Assembly: GCF_001647715.1 (NCBI RefSeq)
Contig: NZ_CP015600.1
Span: 2,914,001 to 2,978,000 of the forward strand
Direction of reading: 5' to 3'
From: Pseudomonas antarctica
GTDB lineage: Bacteria; Pseudomonadota; Gammaproteobacteria; Pseudomonadales; Pseudomonadaceae
DNA: 64,000 bases
Shown one piece after another: positions 25,976 to 34,493 of the stretch. Within the stretch, counting starts at the first letter, position 1; the number at the start of each line of letters is the position of its first letter. The notes under the pieces are model-generated. The model was not told the origin of the DNA, did no database searches, and was given only the letters and a program-made list of their open reading frames with translations. Both the position numbers and the translations under genes were made by a program.

Positions 25976-26857
25976 TCAGTCGAGCAACTGGTCGCTGCGC
26001 ACCAGGTTGCGTTCGGCTTGCAGGTGGGCTTCGGACAGGCGTCCGTAAAGCTGTTTGGTGCGTTGGGCGCGGCCGATAATTCCGGGCTTTTCCGAGTAGG
26101 CGAAGATCGCCGTATTGCGCTCGGTGGCGCCTTCGACGCGGGTGACCCGGTGTACGGAGAAACGGCCCTTGAAAATCTGCAGGTCGCCCGGGTTGAGTGC
26201 CAGGTCCTTGACCCGCGAACGGTCCTCGCCGCGTACTACTTTGCCGACGGCACCGAGGTTTTCCTGGCTGCGCGAGCGGATCATCGGCGCGTATTCGAAC
26301 AGGCCGCCGGCCTCGGGCTTCTGGGTCATCATGCTGACGATGAATTCGTTGGTGTCGAAGTGCCAAGGCTGCTCGGTGCCTTCGGGCATCACGTTGATGA
26401 CCAGCCCGGCGAAGGGGTCGGCGTATTCGAAAATCTCCGGTTCGTCGAGGCAGGCGCCGATAAAGCGTTTCATCATTGGCGAGACATACAGCCGGTGGAT
26501 GATTGCGTCGGGGGCGATCATGTCGCGGGTCACAAAGCCGCTGGTGCGCTCCATGAACGTGCGGCGCGGGTCATCCTGGGGCAGGCTGGCGTCGTCCTCG
26601 GTGAAGTAGGCGTTGACCTTGCGCACCGAATAAAACGTTTTGCCCGACAGTGCCTGGCCTTCCAGGCGCGCCTGTTCCAGCACTTCGGGGCGCAGGAAGT
26701 TCTTTAGCAGGCAGCAACCGTCCTCGGCCAATTCGGCGCGGGCATGTTCAATTAATGCCTGTAATTGAACATGGCCCGAATCATGTATGGGGTACAGCGC
26801 GGTATTAATGATGTCGCTGATATCACCGGTTTCGGCATCGGCAAGTTTAAGACTCAT
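25976..26857 (-). CDS. Fe(II)/2-oxoglutarate-type dioxygenase (PhyH-like)
   Basis: A 293-residue protein with the double-stranded beta-helix facial triad: His166 and Asp168 in QPWHFDTNEF, His236 in GRFSVHRVTR, and Arg247 as a candidate 2-oxoglutarate anchor. It probably hydroxylates, or cleaves oxidatively, a small molecule in the cytoplasm. It heads the minus-strand group (50 bases before the M24 start) and is divergent from a LysR gene, so it is likely the first step for the imported substrate. Confidence 0.8.
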   Translation of the reverse strand: MSLKLADAETGDISDIINTALYPIHDSGHVQLQALIEHARAELAEDGCCLLKNFLRPEVLEQARLEGQALSGKTFYSVRKVNAYFTEDDASLPQDDPRRTFMERTSGFVTRDMIAPDAIIHRLYVSPMMKRFIGACLDEPEIFEYADPFAGLVINVMPEGTEQPWHFDTNEFIVSMMTQKPEAGGLFEYAPMIRSRSQENLGAVGKVVRGEDRSRVKDLALNPGDLQIFKGRFSVHRVTRVEGATERNTAIFAYSEKPGIIGRAQRTKQLYGRLSEAHLQAERNLVRSDQLLD

Positions 26858-26962
26858 ACACGGCTCCTGAAGTAGGGTGTTGTGTTGAGTGGATAGTTGC
26901 GTAAAGCGATTTGAAGTGGAAATTACAAGTTGTGATCGAATCCATCGGCAGGGGCGATAGTG

Positions 26963-27877
26963 ATGTCAGGCGAACTGGATGGCAGCTTACTTAAAGTGTT
27001 TGTGGCAATTATCGAGTGCCAGGGCTTTTCGGCCGCGGCCGAGCGCCTGCATAAAACCCAGTCCACCGTCAGCCAGAGCTTGCAGCGGCTGGAGGAGATT
27101 GTTGGCACACCGCTGATCCATCGCACCAGCCGCTCCATCGGCCTCACCCCGAGTGGGGAGACCTTTCTGATTTACGCCCGGCAAATCCTCAAGCTGCACC
27201 ACGAGGCGGTGGCTGCGGCGCAATTGCCCAATGAGCAGGTGTGTATCCACCTGGGCATGCCGGAGGACTACGCCGAATATTGCCTGGGCGGCATGCTCAA
27301 GGACTTCCAGGCGCAGTTTGCCCAAGTGCGCCCGGACATCTGCTGCGAGATGTCCACCGCGCTGGTCAGCCGGTTGCACCGCGGCGAGTTGGACCTGGTG
27401 TTGGGCGTCGAACATGCCGGCCTGCAGCCCGGTGAATACCTGTGCGACGAGCCGCTGGTGTGGGTGGCGGCGCCGAGCTGGAGTGCCGTGGGGCGCCAGT
27501 CGGTGCCGCTGGCCGTGTACGCCGAGGGCTGTGCGTTCCGTGCCAATGCCGTGCAGGCGCTGGCCCAGGCCGGGCGTTCATGGCAGGTGGTGTACACCAG
27601 TCAGAGCCCACGCGGAATCGCGATTGCGATTGAGCAGGGTCTGTCGGTTGGGGTGATGGCGCGGCGCCTGGTGCCGGCTGGCTGGCAGATTCTGGATGAG
27701 CGCCAAGGCTTCCCGCCGATTGCGCCGGCCCGCCTGATGTTCTGGCGCACAGCCGGTTGCCAGGTGCCGGAAGTGGAGGCGCTGGTAGAGATTTTGCAGC
27801 GCCAGTTGGGGCGTTCAGGGTACCTGGACAGGCCGCGCAGCGTCAGTCGCTCGCCGAGCCATGCGTTTGAGCAATAA
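26963..27877 (+). CDS. LysR-family transcriptional regulator
   Basis: A 304-residue LTTR with the N-terminal helix-turn-helix LLKVFVAIIECQGFSAAAER and TQSTVSQSLQRLEEIVGTPL. ATG 26963 follows AGGGG by eight bases. It is divergent from the dioxygenase gene across 105 bases, the usual layout for a regulator of the adjacent operon. Its last 63 bases overlap the 3' end of the MFS gene on the other strand. Confidence 0.9.
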   Translation: MSGELDGSLLKVFVAIIECQGFSAAAERLHKTQSTVSQSLQRLEEIVGTPLIHRTSRSIGLTPSGETFLIYARQILKLHHEAVAAAQLPNEQVCIHLGMPEDYAEYCLGGMLKDFQAQFAQVRPDICCEMSTALVSRLHRGELDLVLGVEHAGLQPGEYLCDEPLVWVAAPSWSAVGRQSVPLAVYAEGCAFRANAVQALAQAGRSWQVVYTSQSPRGIAIAIEQGLSVGVMARRLVPAGWQILDERQGFPPIAPARLMFWRTAGCQVPEVEALVEILQRQLGRSGYLDRPRSVSRSPSHAFEQ

Positions 27878-29047
27878 CAGGCCAGCGAGCACCCAGCCGA
27901 CGATCCAGGCATGCACCCCGGCAAATTCGCCGCTGGCCTGCAACAGCCAGCCGCACAACCCATTGGCCGAGGCGCTGGCCAAGCCATAGCTGACCATGCT
28001 CAGGCTCACCACTTGCAGGCTGTGCACCGGGTTGAGACGTGCGCTGAGGTAGGCCGCCATCAAGCCCCACGAGGGGAAATAAAATACTGCAAACAACCCG
28101 GCGGCCAACCAGCTCAACAACAGGCTGGGATGCCACAGCAGGCCAATCATCGCGAGGCCGAAAGCGCCGATGCTCAGCGCCAGCACCCGCAATGCACCCC
28201 AGCGATCCGCCAGCGTGCCCAACAGCAGGCCGCCGATTGCGCCGCCGATGCCGATCAGCGTCCACATTGAGCCGGTCACTGCTGCGCCGGCGTGCAGGCG
28301 ATCGCTGACAAATGCCGACAAAAAATTAAGAAACGGCCCACTGATTGCGCCGATAAACCCGCTGAGCAAGACAATCTGCATTGCCACAGGGTGTTCCAGG
28401 CACACGTTCAGCCACTGCTTCAGCACTTGATTGAACGCGGGCGGCCGGCTGGAGCGAGGCGCTTGTTCGGCGTAGGGAGCCAGGGCCCACAGCGTCAGCA
28501 GCGTGACCAGCAGCGTCAAGCCTGCGCAGATCAGCCAGAACTGGCGTAACGACAACCCCTGTAGCCAGGTGATCAGCAACCCGTTCAGGCAAATCGCAAA
28601 GGCCGCCCCCGAAGACGCCAGCCCCAGCACGCGACTGCGGTGGCTGGCCGGGATGACCTCGCGGGCGAGTGCCGCAATCGCGTTCCAGTTCGACACCGCA
28701 CACGCCGACACCAGCGCCAGGCACAGGGCAAAGGGCAGCACCCAGGGTGTGGCGACCGCCAGGGCCAGCAACACCGGGCTCAGCACCATGGTCAGGCGCA
28801 CCATGGTGCGCGGGGTCACCCACGCCGCGGCAATGCCGCTGGCAATGGATGCCCCCATATAAAACAGCTGCAGCAAGGCGGCAATCAGCGCCGCCTGGCT
28901 GTAGCTCAGTTCAAATACCTGGCGAATCTGCGGCAATAAAGCGGAATACAGAAAAATACTGAAACCGTGGGTGGTGGCGTTGCAGGCGGTGAAGACCAGT
29001 GCCAACAGCGCAATACTTCGCCGCGATGAAACAGGCGTACTCGACAT
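27815..29047 (-). CDS. MFS transporter
   Basis: A 410-residue major-facilitator protein with about twelve helices, starting MSSTPVSSRRSIALLALVFT. The loop 2-3 motif is degenerate (GIAAAWVTPRTMVRL), while the matching loop in the second half is better kept (GTLADRWGALRVLAL). It resembles sugar/organic-anion symporters of the YbfB/NarK-like groups, but I cannot name a substrate. It is convergent with and overlaps the LysR gene. Confidence 0.85.
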   Translation of the reverse strand: MSSTPVSSRRSIALLALVFTACNATTHGFSIFLYSALLPQIRQVFELSYSQAALIAALLQLFYMGASIASGIAAAWVTPRTMVRLTMVLSPVLLALAVATPWVLPFALCLALVSACAVSNWNAIAALAREVIPASHRSRVLGLASSGAAFAICLNGLLITWLQGLSLRQFWLICAGLTLLVTLLTLWALAPYAEQAPRSSRPPAFNQVLKQWLNVCLEHPVAMQIVLLSGFIGAISGPFLNFLSAFVSDRLHAGAAVTGSMWTLIGIGGAIGGLLLGTLADRWGALRVLALSIGAFGLAMIGLLWHPSLLLSWLAAGLFAVFYFPSWGLMAAYLSARLNPVHSLQVVSLSMVSYGLASASANGLCGWLLQASGEFAGVHAWIVGWVLAGLLLLKRMARRATDAARPVQVP

Positions 29048-29333
29048 GGCGCGGCCCTGATTTAAATGATGAGTCAGGCAGTGGGTTAGTTGTTGCAGAG
29101 ACTAACTTTTGTGGTGAGTGGGCGACCAATGCTTAATTGTCTTAGTGTGCATGCGTCCTACGCGTGCTATTTATTCGTCAACGACGTATTCAGGTTAAAA
29201 ACGACGCTGCTGGCATTAACCGAGTTTTTCTTCGGCCGCAGAGGGTGCTACCCCAGGTTCAATACAAAAAGGTATGTTGTGTGCAGCATTGCTCTGCTCA
29301 ATCTTCCTTGTCCGCTGCTGTCGAGTGCCCTCC

Positions 29334-30266
29334 ATGAAACGCAAAATGCCTGGTCTCAATGCCCTCAAAGCCTTCGAAGTTGCCGGCAGCACCGGCAGTT
29401 TTACCCGGGCTGCCGAGTTGTTGAACGTGACCCAAAGTGCGGTCAGTCGCCAGGTCCGCCAGCTTGAGGAACAACTGGGAGAGCACCTGCTGGAACGGCG
29501 TCACCACCATTTGGAGCTGACCAGTGCCGGGCGTGTGTTGTTGCGGGCGTTGCATCAGTCTTTTGACAAGATCGAGCTGACGGTGCGCAGCATTCAGCAG
29601 AAAACCCATTCCAACCGACTGCACCTCCACGCGCCGCCGACCTTTACCAGCCGCTGGTTGATGCCGCGCCTGGGAAGGCTGCGCGAGCAACACCCGGAGT
29701 TGGAGTTGAGCATCACCACCTGCATGCAGGACACCCTGGCGCAGACCAGCACCCTCGACTGTGCGATTCGTTTTGGCAATGGTGAGTGGGATGGGCTGGA
29801 CAGCTCGCTGTTGTTCCAGGAGCGGCATATCGCCGTGTGCACACCGTCGTTGTTCGCCCGCGAAGGTGGCGGGGACGGTATCGACTTGAATCGGATGACG
29901 TTGCTGCATGTGTTGGCGAGTGAAGATCAGCGTTATCTCACGTGGAAGCATTGGCTGGATGCGGCGCGGATTACCGGAGTGGATACCCAGGGCGGTTATG
30001 AGTTTGATTTGCTCAACCTGGCGATACAGGCGGCGGTCGATGGGTTGGGGATTACCATTGCGGACTGGCATATGGTTGCGTCGGAGTTGGCCAGTGGGCA
30101 GTTGACGCAGGTGTTGAATGTGCATGTGGAAGGGCATCAGTCCTACTGGCTGGTGACCCGGCCGGAGCAGACGGATATGCCGCAGTTGCAGGTGTTTGGG
30201 CGCTGGCTGCAGGAGGAAATCTGGTTGGCGCAGCGGCAGTTGGAGCCTTCTACGGCGGCGGGGTGA
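29334..30266 (+). CDS. LysR-family transcriptional regulator (GcvA-like)
   Basis: A 310-residue LTTR; DNA-binding helices are at NALKAFEVAGSTGSFTRAAE and TQSAVSRQVRQLEEQLGEHL, and the effector domain has the GcvA-like RLHLHAPPTFTSRWLMPRLG. ATG 29334 is preferred; the frame extends upstream without LTTR similarity. It lies divergent from the MFS gene and just upstream of the aldehyde dehydrogenase operon, either of which could be its target. The 286 bases upstream hold the promoters. Confidence 0.87.
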   Translation: MKRKMPGLNALKAFEVAGSTGSFTRAAELLNVTQSAVSRQVRQLEEQLGEHLLERRHHHLELTSAGRVLLRALHQSFDKIELTVRSIQQKTHSNRLHLHAPPTFTSRWLMPRLGRLREQHPELELSITTCMQDTLAQTSTLDCAIRFGNGEWDGLDSSLLFQERHIAVCTPSLFAREGGGDGIDLNRMTLLHVLASEDQRYLTWKHWLDAARITGVDTQGGYEFDLLNLAIQAAVDGLGITIADWHMVASELASGQLTQVLNVHVEGHQSYWLVTRPEQTDMPQLQVFGRWLQEEIWLAQRQLEPSTAAG

Positions 30267-30271
30267 GTTTG

Positions 30272-30309
30272 AGTACCTATCCGTTACCGCAGTAACGGAT
30301 AGGTACTCG
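30272..30309. repeat. Perfect 17-bp hairpin after the LysR gene
   Basis: GAGTACCTATCCGTTAC at 30272-30288 pairs perfectly with 30293-30309 across the four-base loop CGCA. There is no T tract. Its core CCGTT...AACGG is also present at the outer end of the structured repeats (near 16511 and 46199), so it may be a solo end of that family. Confidence 0.75.
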
Positions 30310-30425
30310 AACACCCGTAACCTTCATTTTCCTCACGTTACCCCACCCAATAAGTCGTTTGCACACCCCCCAAGCAAATACAAAACTGCATGTCACTCGC
30401 AAAACAACAACGTTGGGCAAACCAC

Positions 30426-31850
30426 ATGCAATTCGAGCGCAATTTCTATAACGGTCAGTTCGTCGAGCCCGCCAGCGACGCCCTGATCGCCGTTTACAAC
30501 CCTGCCAATGAATCCCTGGTCGGCCACGTCAGCGCTGCCACCGCCGATGAGGCCATTGCCGCCGTCGACGCCGCCGCCATCGCCCAAAAAACCTGGGGCA
30601 AGCTCACCAGCATCGAACGCGCCGAACACTTGCGTGCCTTTGCCGACGCCCTGGACGGCCACGCCGAAGCCATCGGCACGGCCCTGGCCCGCGAGTCCGG
30701 CAAGAGCGTCAGCGATGCCAGCAACGAAGCACGCTACGCCGCGCAAATTACCCGCTACCACGCCGAATGGGCGCGCCGTATCGAAGGCGAAATCATCCCC
30801 AGCGACACGCCGGATGAAAACCTGTTCCTGCAACGCGAGCCGATTGGCGTCGTGGCCTGCCTGATCCCGTTCAACTACCCGGTCTACACCTTGCTGCGCA
30901 AGGTCGCCCCGGCGCTGATCGCCGGTAATACCGTGGTGGTACGGCCCAGCAATAACACCCCGTTGTCCGCGTTTGAGATCGCCAAGGCCGTGGTCACCGC
31001 CGGGATTCCGGCCGGTGTCATCAACATCCTGACCATGGACCATGCCACCGCTGCCAGTGTCTGCACGCATAAAGCGGTCGGCCTGATTACCCTTACCGGC
31101 AGCGTGAATGCCGGGCGTATCGTGCTTGATTACTGCAAGGCCAATATCGCCAAGCCGTCCCTGGAACTGGGCGGCAAGACTCCGGCGATCATCGAGGCCG
31201 ATGCCGACCTGGAAAAGGCTGCCAGCGCCATCATCGGCTCCAAGACGACCCACTGCGGCCAACTGTGCACGGCGGTAGAGCGGGTGTATGTGCACGAAAG
31301 CGTCTACGACCGCTTCCTCGCCTTGCTGAAAACCAAGATCAGCGCCGTCAAGTTCGGCGACCGGGCCAACGATGAAAGCTTGATGGGCCCGCTGGTCAAC
31401 GCCAGTTCACAAAGGAATATCCATGCCATGGTCGAGCGCGCCGTGGCTGCGGGTGCTGTACTGGAAACAGGCGGCGTGCTGCCCGAGGGCCCCGGCCATT
31501 TCTACCCGCCGACCTTGCTCAGCGGCTGCCGCCAGGACATGGAAATCATCCAGGAAGAAATTTTCGGCCCCGTGCTGCCGGTGCTCAAGTACCGCGACAT
31601 TGACGAAGCACTGGCCATGGCCAACGACCACCAGTTCGGCCTGTCGTCGGTGCTCTACACCGAGAACTACCGCACGGCGATGAAAGTGGCGAACGCCATT
31701 GAAGCCGGCGAGTTGTACGTCAATCGCACCCCGGCGGACCCGTATCAGGGCTTTCACGCCGGTTGGAAACGCTCAGGGCTGGGCGGCGATGACGGCAAGC
31801 ACGGAATGCTGGAATTCACCCAGACCCGTCTGGTGGTCATGAAGTACTGA
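30426..31850 (+). CDS. Aldehyde dehydrogenase (AldA/lactaldehyde-type)
   Basis: A 474-residue ALDH with VACLIPFNYPVYTLLRKVAP (catalytic Asn), ITLTGSVNAGR, SLELGGKTPAII (general base Glu) and TTHCGQLCTAVERV with the nucleophilic Cys. The variant motifs resemble glycolaldehyde/lactaldehyde dehydrogenases. The start is uncertain: ATG 30426 gives the family-like MQFERNFYNGQF; ATG 30390 would add 12 residues. It is first in a plus-strand group with MFS, enolase-superfamily and GMC genes, pointing to oxidation of an alcohol-derived aldehyde. Confidence 0.88.
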   Translation: MQFERNFYNGQFVEPASDALIAVYNPANESLVGHVSAATADEAIAAVDAAAIAQKTWGKLTSIERAEHLRAFADALDGHAEAIGTALARESGKSVSDASNEARYAAQITRYHAEWARRIEGEIIPSDTPDENLFLQREPIGVVACLIPFNYPVYTLLRKVAPALIAGNTVVVRPSNNTPLSAFEIAKAVVTAGIPAGVINILTMDHATAASVCTHKAVGLITLTGSVNAGRIVLDYCKANIAKPSLELGGKTPAIIEADADLEKAASAIIGSKTTHCGQLCTAVERVYVHESVYDRFLALLKTKISAVKFGDRANDESLMGPLVNASSQRNIHAMVERAVAAGAVLETGGVLPEGPGHFYPPTLLSGCRQDMEIIQEEIFGPVLPVLKYRDIDEALAMANDHQFGLSSVLYTENYRTAMKVANAIEAGELYVNRTPADPYQGFHAGWKRSGLGGDDGKHGMLEFTQTRLVVMKY

Positions 31851-31926
31851 TTCACGCATACCGGCTGCACCTTCAATAAAAACAATTATGAGGGCACCTG
31901 CACAGTGGGTGCCCGAGGTCATCAAG

Positions 31927-33237
31927 ATGTCCAAGCCTGCACCCGTTGCCCAGGGTCTCGATGCCGTGTCCGCGGCAAAAAGCGACACCGCCAGTCGCTA
32001 TTTCCAATTGCTCTTGCTGGTATTGGCCGCCGGGGCGATTTACCCGATCCTCTACCTGCGCCAGGTCTACCAGACCACCATGCTCGACGTGTTCCAGATC
32101 AACCACAGTGAACTGGGCTACTTGTACTCCATGCTCGGCACCGTCTTTTTGCTCAGCTACCTGCCCAGCGGTTGGCTGGCCGACCGTTTGCCGCCGCGCT
32201 TTCTGATCTTTTTCTCGCTGGTCGCCACCGGCGCCCTGGGCCTGTGGTATTCGACGGTGCCGTCGATGACCGGCCTGATGATTATCTTCGGTTGCTGGGG
32301 GCTCACCACCGGCCTGACCTTCTGGGCCTCGGTGCTCAAGCGCGTAAAGATGATCGCCCACCCCACTGAGCAGGGGCGTTTCTTCGGGATACTCGATGGC
32401 GGTCGCGGCCTGGTTGAAGCGTTATTGGCAACCGTGGCCCTCGGTCTGTTCGCCTATGCCACTGAAACCCGCAGCCAGTCGGCGGCCGAAGGTTTCAAAC
32501 AGGTGGTCTACCTGTATTCGTTCATCTGCATCGCCATCGGCTGCGGGCTGGTGTTGCTCAAGGACCCCAAGTCCATGGCCGAAACGTCGGCGGTGGAGAA
32601 GGGTAAGTTCAACCTGATTGCCGACCTCACGACTCTGGTGAAGATCCCCGAACTGTGGCTGGTGACCGCCATCGTGTTCTGCGGTTATCACATGTTCTGG
32701 GCCACCTACAGCTTCTCCGATTACCTGCAAGGCAGCGGCATGACCGCCGTCATGGCCGGCACCATCACCACCATCAAATTGTGGATGCGCCCCATCGGCG
32801 GCATTGGCGGCGGTTGGTTGGGGGACAAGTTCTCGAATATCTCGGTGCTGATCGTCGCGCTGGTGCTGGTGACCCTGGCCATGGTCGGGCTGATTGTGTT
32901 CCCGGCGCTCAATAGCCTCGGGCTGCTGATCGGCACGGTGATCTTCATCGGCCTGATGACGTATGCGATTCGCGGCCTGTACTGGGCGATCCTCGACAGT
33001 TGCGACATCCCGCTGCGCATCACTGGCCTGGCCATCGGCATTGTCTCGGTGGTGGGTTACCTGCCCGACACCTTTATCCCGCTGATCAATGGCTACCTGA
33101 CCGACACCTACCCAGGCAAGGCCGGTTACAACCTGTACTTCGGCTACATCGCTTTTGTCGGCGTGCTCGGGACCCTGGCGGCCCTGACCCTGCGCGCTCG
33201 AATCAACCGTAAAAAATTCAACCAGACAGGTGCCTGA
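31927..33237 (+). CDS. MFS transporter (YihN-like)
   Basis: A 436-residue twelve-helix permease. The loop 2-3 motif is SGWLADRLPPRFLIF and the sixth-loop region has EQGRFFGILDGGRGLVEAL, common in the YihN/hexuronate-like group. ATG 31927 follows GAGG by seven bases. The enolase-superfamily gene begins one base after its stop, so it probably imports the substrate of that pathway. Confidence 0.87.
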   Translation: MSKPAPVAQGLDAVSAAKSDTASRYFQLLLLVLAAGAIYPILYLRQVYQTTMLDVFQINHSELGYLYSMLGTVFLLSYLPSGWLADRLPPRFLIFFSLVATGALGLWYSTVPSMTGLMIIFGCWGLTTGLTFWASVLKRVKMIAHPTEQGRFFGILDGGRGLVEALLATVALGLFAYATETRSQSAAEGFKQVVYLYSFICIAIGCGLVLLKDPKSMAETSAVEKGKFNLIADLTTLVKIPELWLVTAIVFCGYHMFWATYSFSDYLQGSGMTAVMAGTITTIKLWMRPIGGIGGGWLGDKFSNISVLIVALVLVTLAMVGLIVFPALNSLGLLIGTVIFIGLMTYAIRGLYWAILDSCDIPLRITGLAIGIVSVVGYLPDTFIPLINGYLTDTYPGKAGYNLYFGYIAFVGVLGTLAALTLRARINRKKFNQTGA

Positions 33238-33238
33238 G

Positions 33239-34456
33239 ATGAAAATCGTCGCCCTTGAAACCCATATCGTCGCCGTTCCACCGCCGCACATTGGTGGTAT
33301 GTACTGGCTGTTCGTCAAACTCAAGACCGACTGCGGCATCGAAGGTGTCGGTGAGATCTACGCCGCCACCTTTGGCCCCAAGGCCATGCTGCCGATCATC
33401 GAGGATGTGTTTGAGCGCTACCTGCTCAACCACGACCCGCACCATATCGAGCGCTTTTTCCGCCAGGCCTATTCCAGCGGTTTCACCCAACGCCCGGACT
33501 TGACCATGATGGGTGTGGTCAGCGGCCTGGAAATGGCCTGCTGGGACATCATCGGCAAGGCGGCCAACAAGCCGGTCTACGAATTGCTCGGCGGCAAGGT
33601 CAACGAGCGCCTGCGTTCCTACACCTACCTGTACCCGGTTAACAGCCTGGGCGAGTATGACTACGACGACCCGGACCTGGCGGCCGAGTGCGCCATCGAG
33701 AATATGAACAAGGGCTTCACCGCGGTGAAATTCGACCCGGCGGGGCCGTACACCGCGTACTCCGGCCACCAGATTTCCCTGGAGGTGCTGGAACGCTGCG
33801 AGACCTTCTGCCGCAAGATCCGCGAGGCGGTAGGCGACAAGTGCGACCTGCTGTTCGGCACCCACGGGCAGATGGTGCCATCGTCGGCGATCCGCCTGGC
33901 CAAGCGCCTGGAGAAATACGACCCGCTCTGGTTCGAAGAGCCGGTACCGCCTGGCCAGGAAGAGGCCATGGCCCAAGTGGCGGCCAAGACCAGTATCCCG
34001 ATCGCCACGGGCGAACGGCTGACCACCAAGTATGAATTCTTCAAGCTGCTACAAGCTGGCGGCGCGTCGATCCTGCAGATGAACGTGGCGCGCTGCGGCG
34101 GGCTGCTGGAGGCGAAGAAAATCGCGAGCATGGCCGAGGCCTACTACGCGCAGATCGCGCCCCATCTGTACAACGGGCCGATTGGCGCGGCGGCGAGTTT
34201 CCAGCTGGCCACCTGCACGCCGAACTTCCTGATCCAGGAAAGCATCATGACCTGGGGCGGTTTCCATGCCGAAATCCTGACCAAGCCACTGCAATGGGAG
34301 GACGGCTACATCATTCCGTCCACTGAGCCGGGCCTGGGGGTGGAGCTGAACATGGACGTGGTGCGCAAGCACACGCCCTATACCGGCGAGCGCCTGCACC
34401 TGCAAATGGCTGCGACACCGGCTGACGTCAAAGACACCTCGCCGGCCAAAGGCTGA
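33239..34456 (+). CDS. Mandelate racemase/enolase-superfamily protein (sugar-acid dehydratase-like)
   Basis: A 405-residue protein with the capping domain and barrel of the MR subgroup. Barrel-end residues are Lys164 in TAVKFDP, GTHGQ at 207-211, Glu233-Glu234 in WFEEPVPP, Glu259 in ATGERL, and His309 in APHLYNGP. Members dehydrate or racemise sugar acids by taking a proton alpha to a carboxylate. The first metal ligand, usually Asp in DFHGR, seems to be Gly207/Thr208 here. ATG 33239 is one base after the MFS stop. Confidence 0.87.
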   Translation: MKIVALETHIVAVPPPHIGGMYWLFVKLKTDCGIEGVGEIYAATFGPKAMLPIIEDVFERYLLNHDPHHIERFFRQAYSSGFTQRPDLTMMGVVSGLEMACWDIIGKAANKPVYELLGGKVNERLRSYTYLYPVNSLGEYDYDDPDLAAECAIENMNKGFTAVKFDPAGPYTAYSGHQISLEVLERCETFCRKIREAVGDKCDLLFGTHGQMVPSSAIRLAKRLEKYDPLWFEEPVPPGQEEAMAQVAAKTSIPIATGERLTTKYEFFKLLQAGGASILQMNVARCGGLLEAKKIASMAEAYYAQIAPHLYNGPIGAAASFQLATCTPNFLIQESIMTWGGFHAEILTKPLQWEDGYIIPSTEPGLGVELNMDVVRKHTPYTGERLHLQMAATPADVKDTSPAKG

Positions 34457-34493
34457 GCCAGGCACTTCACTACGAATAACGCGGTAATTGTGC

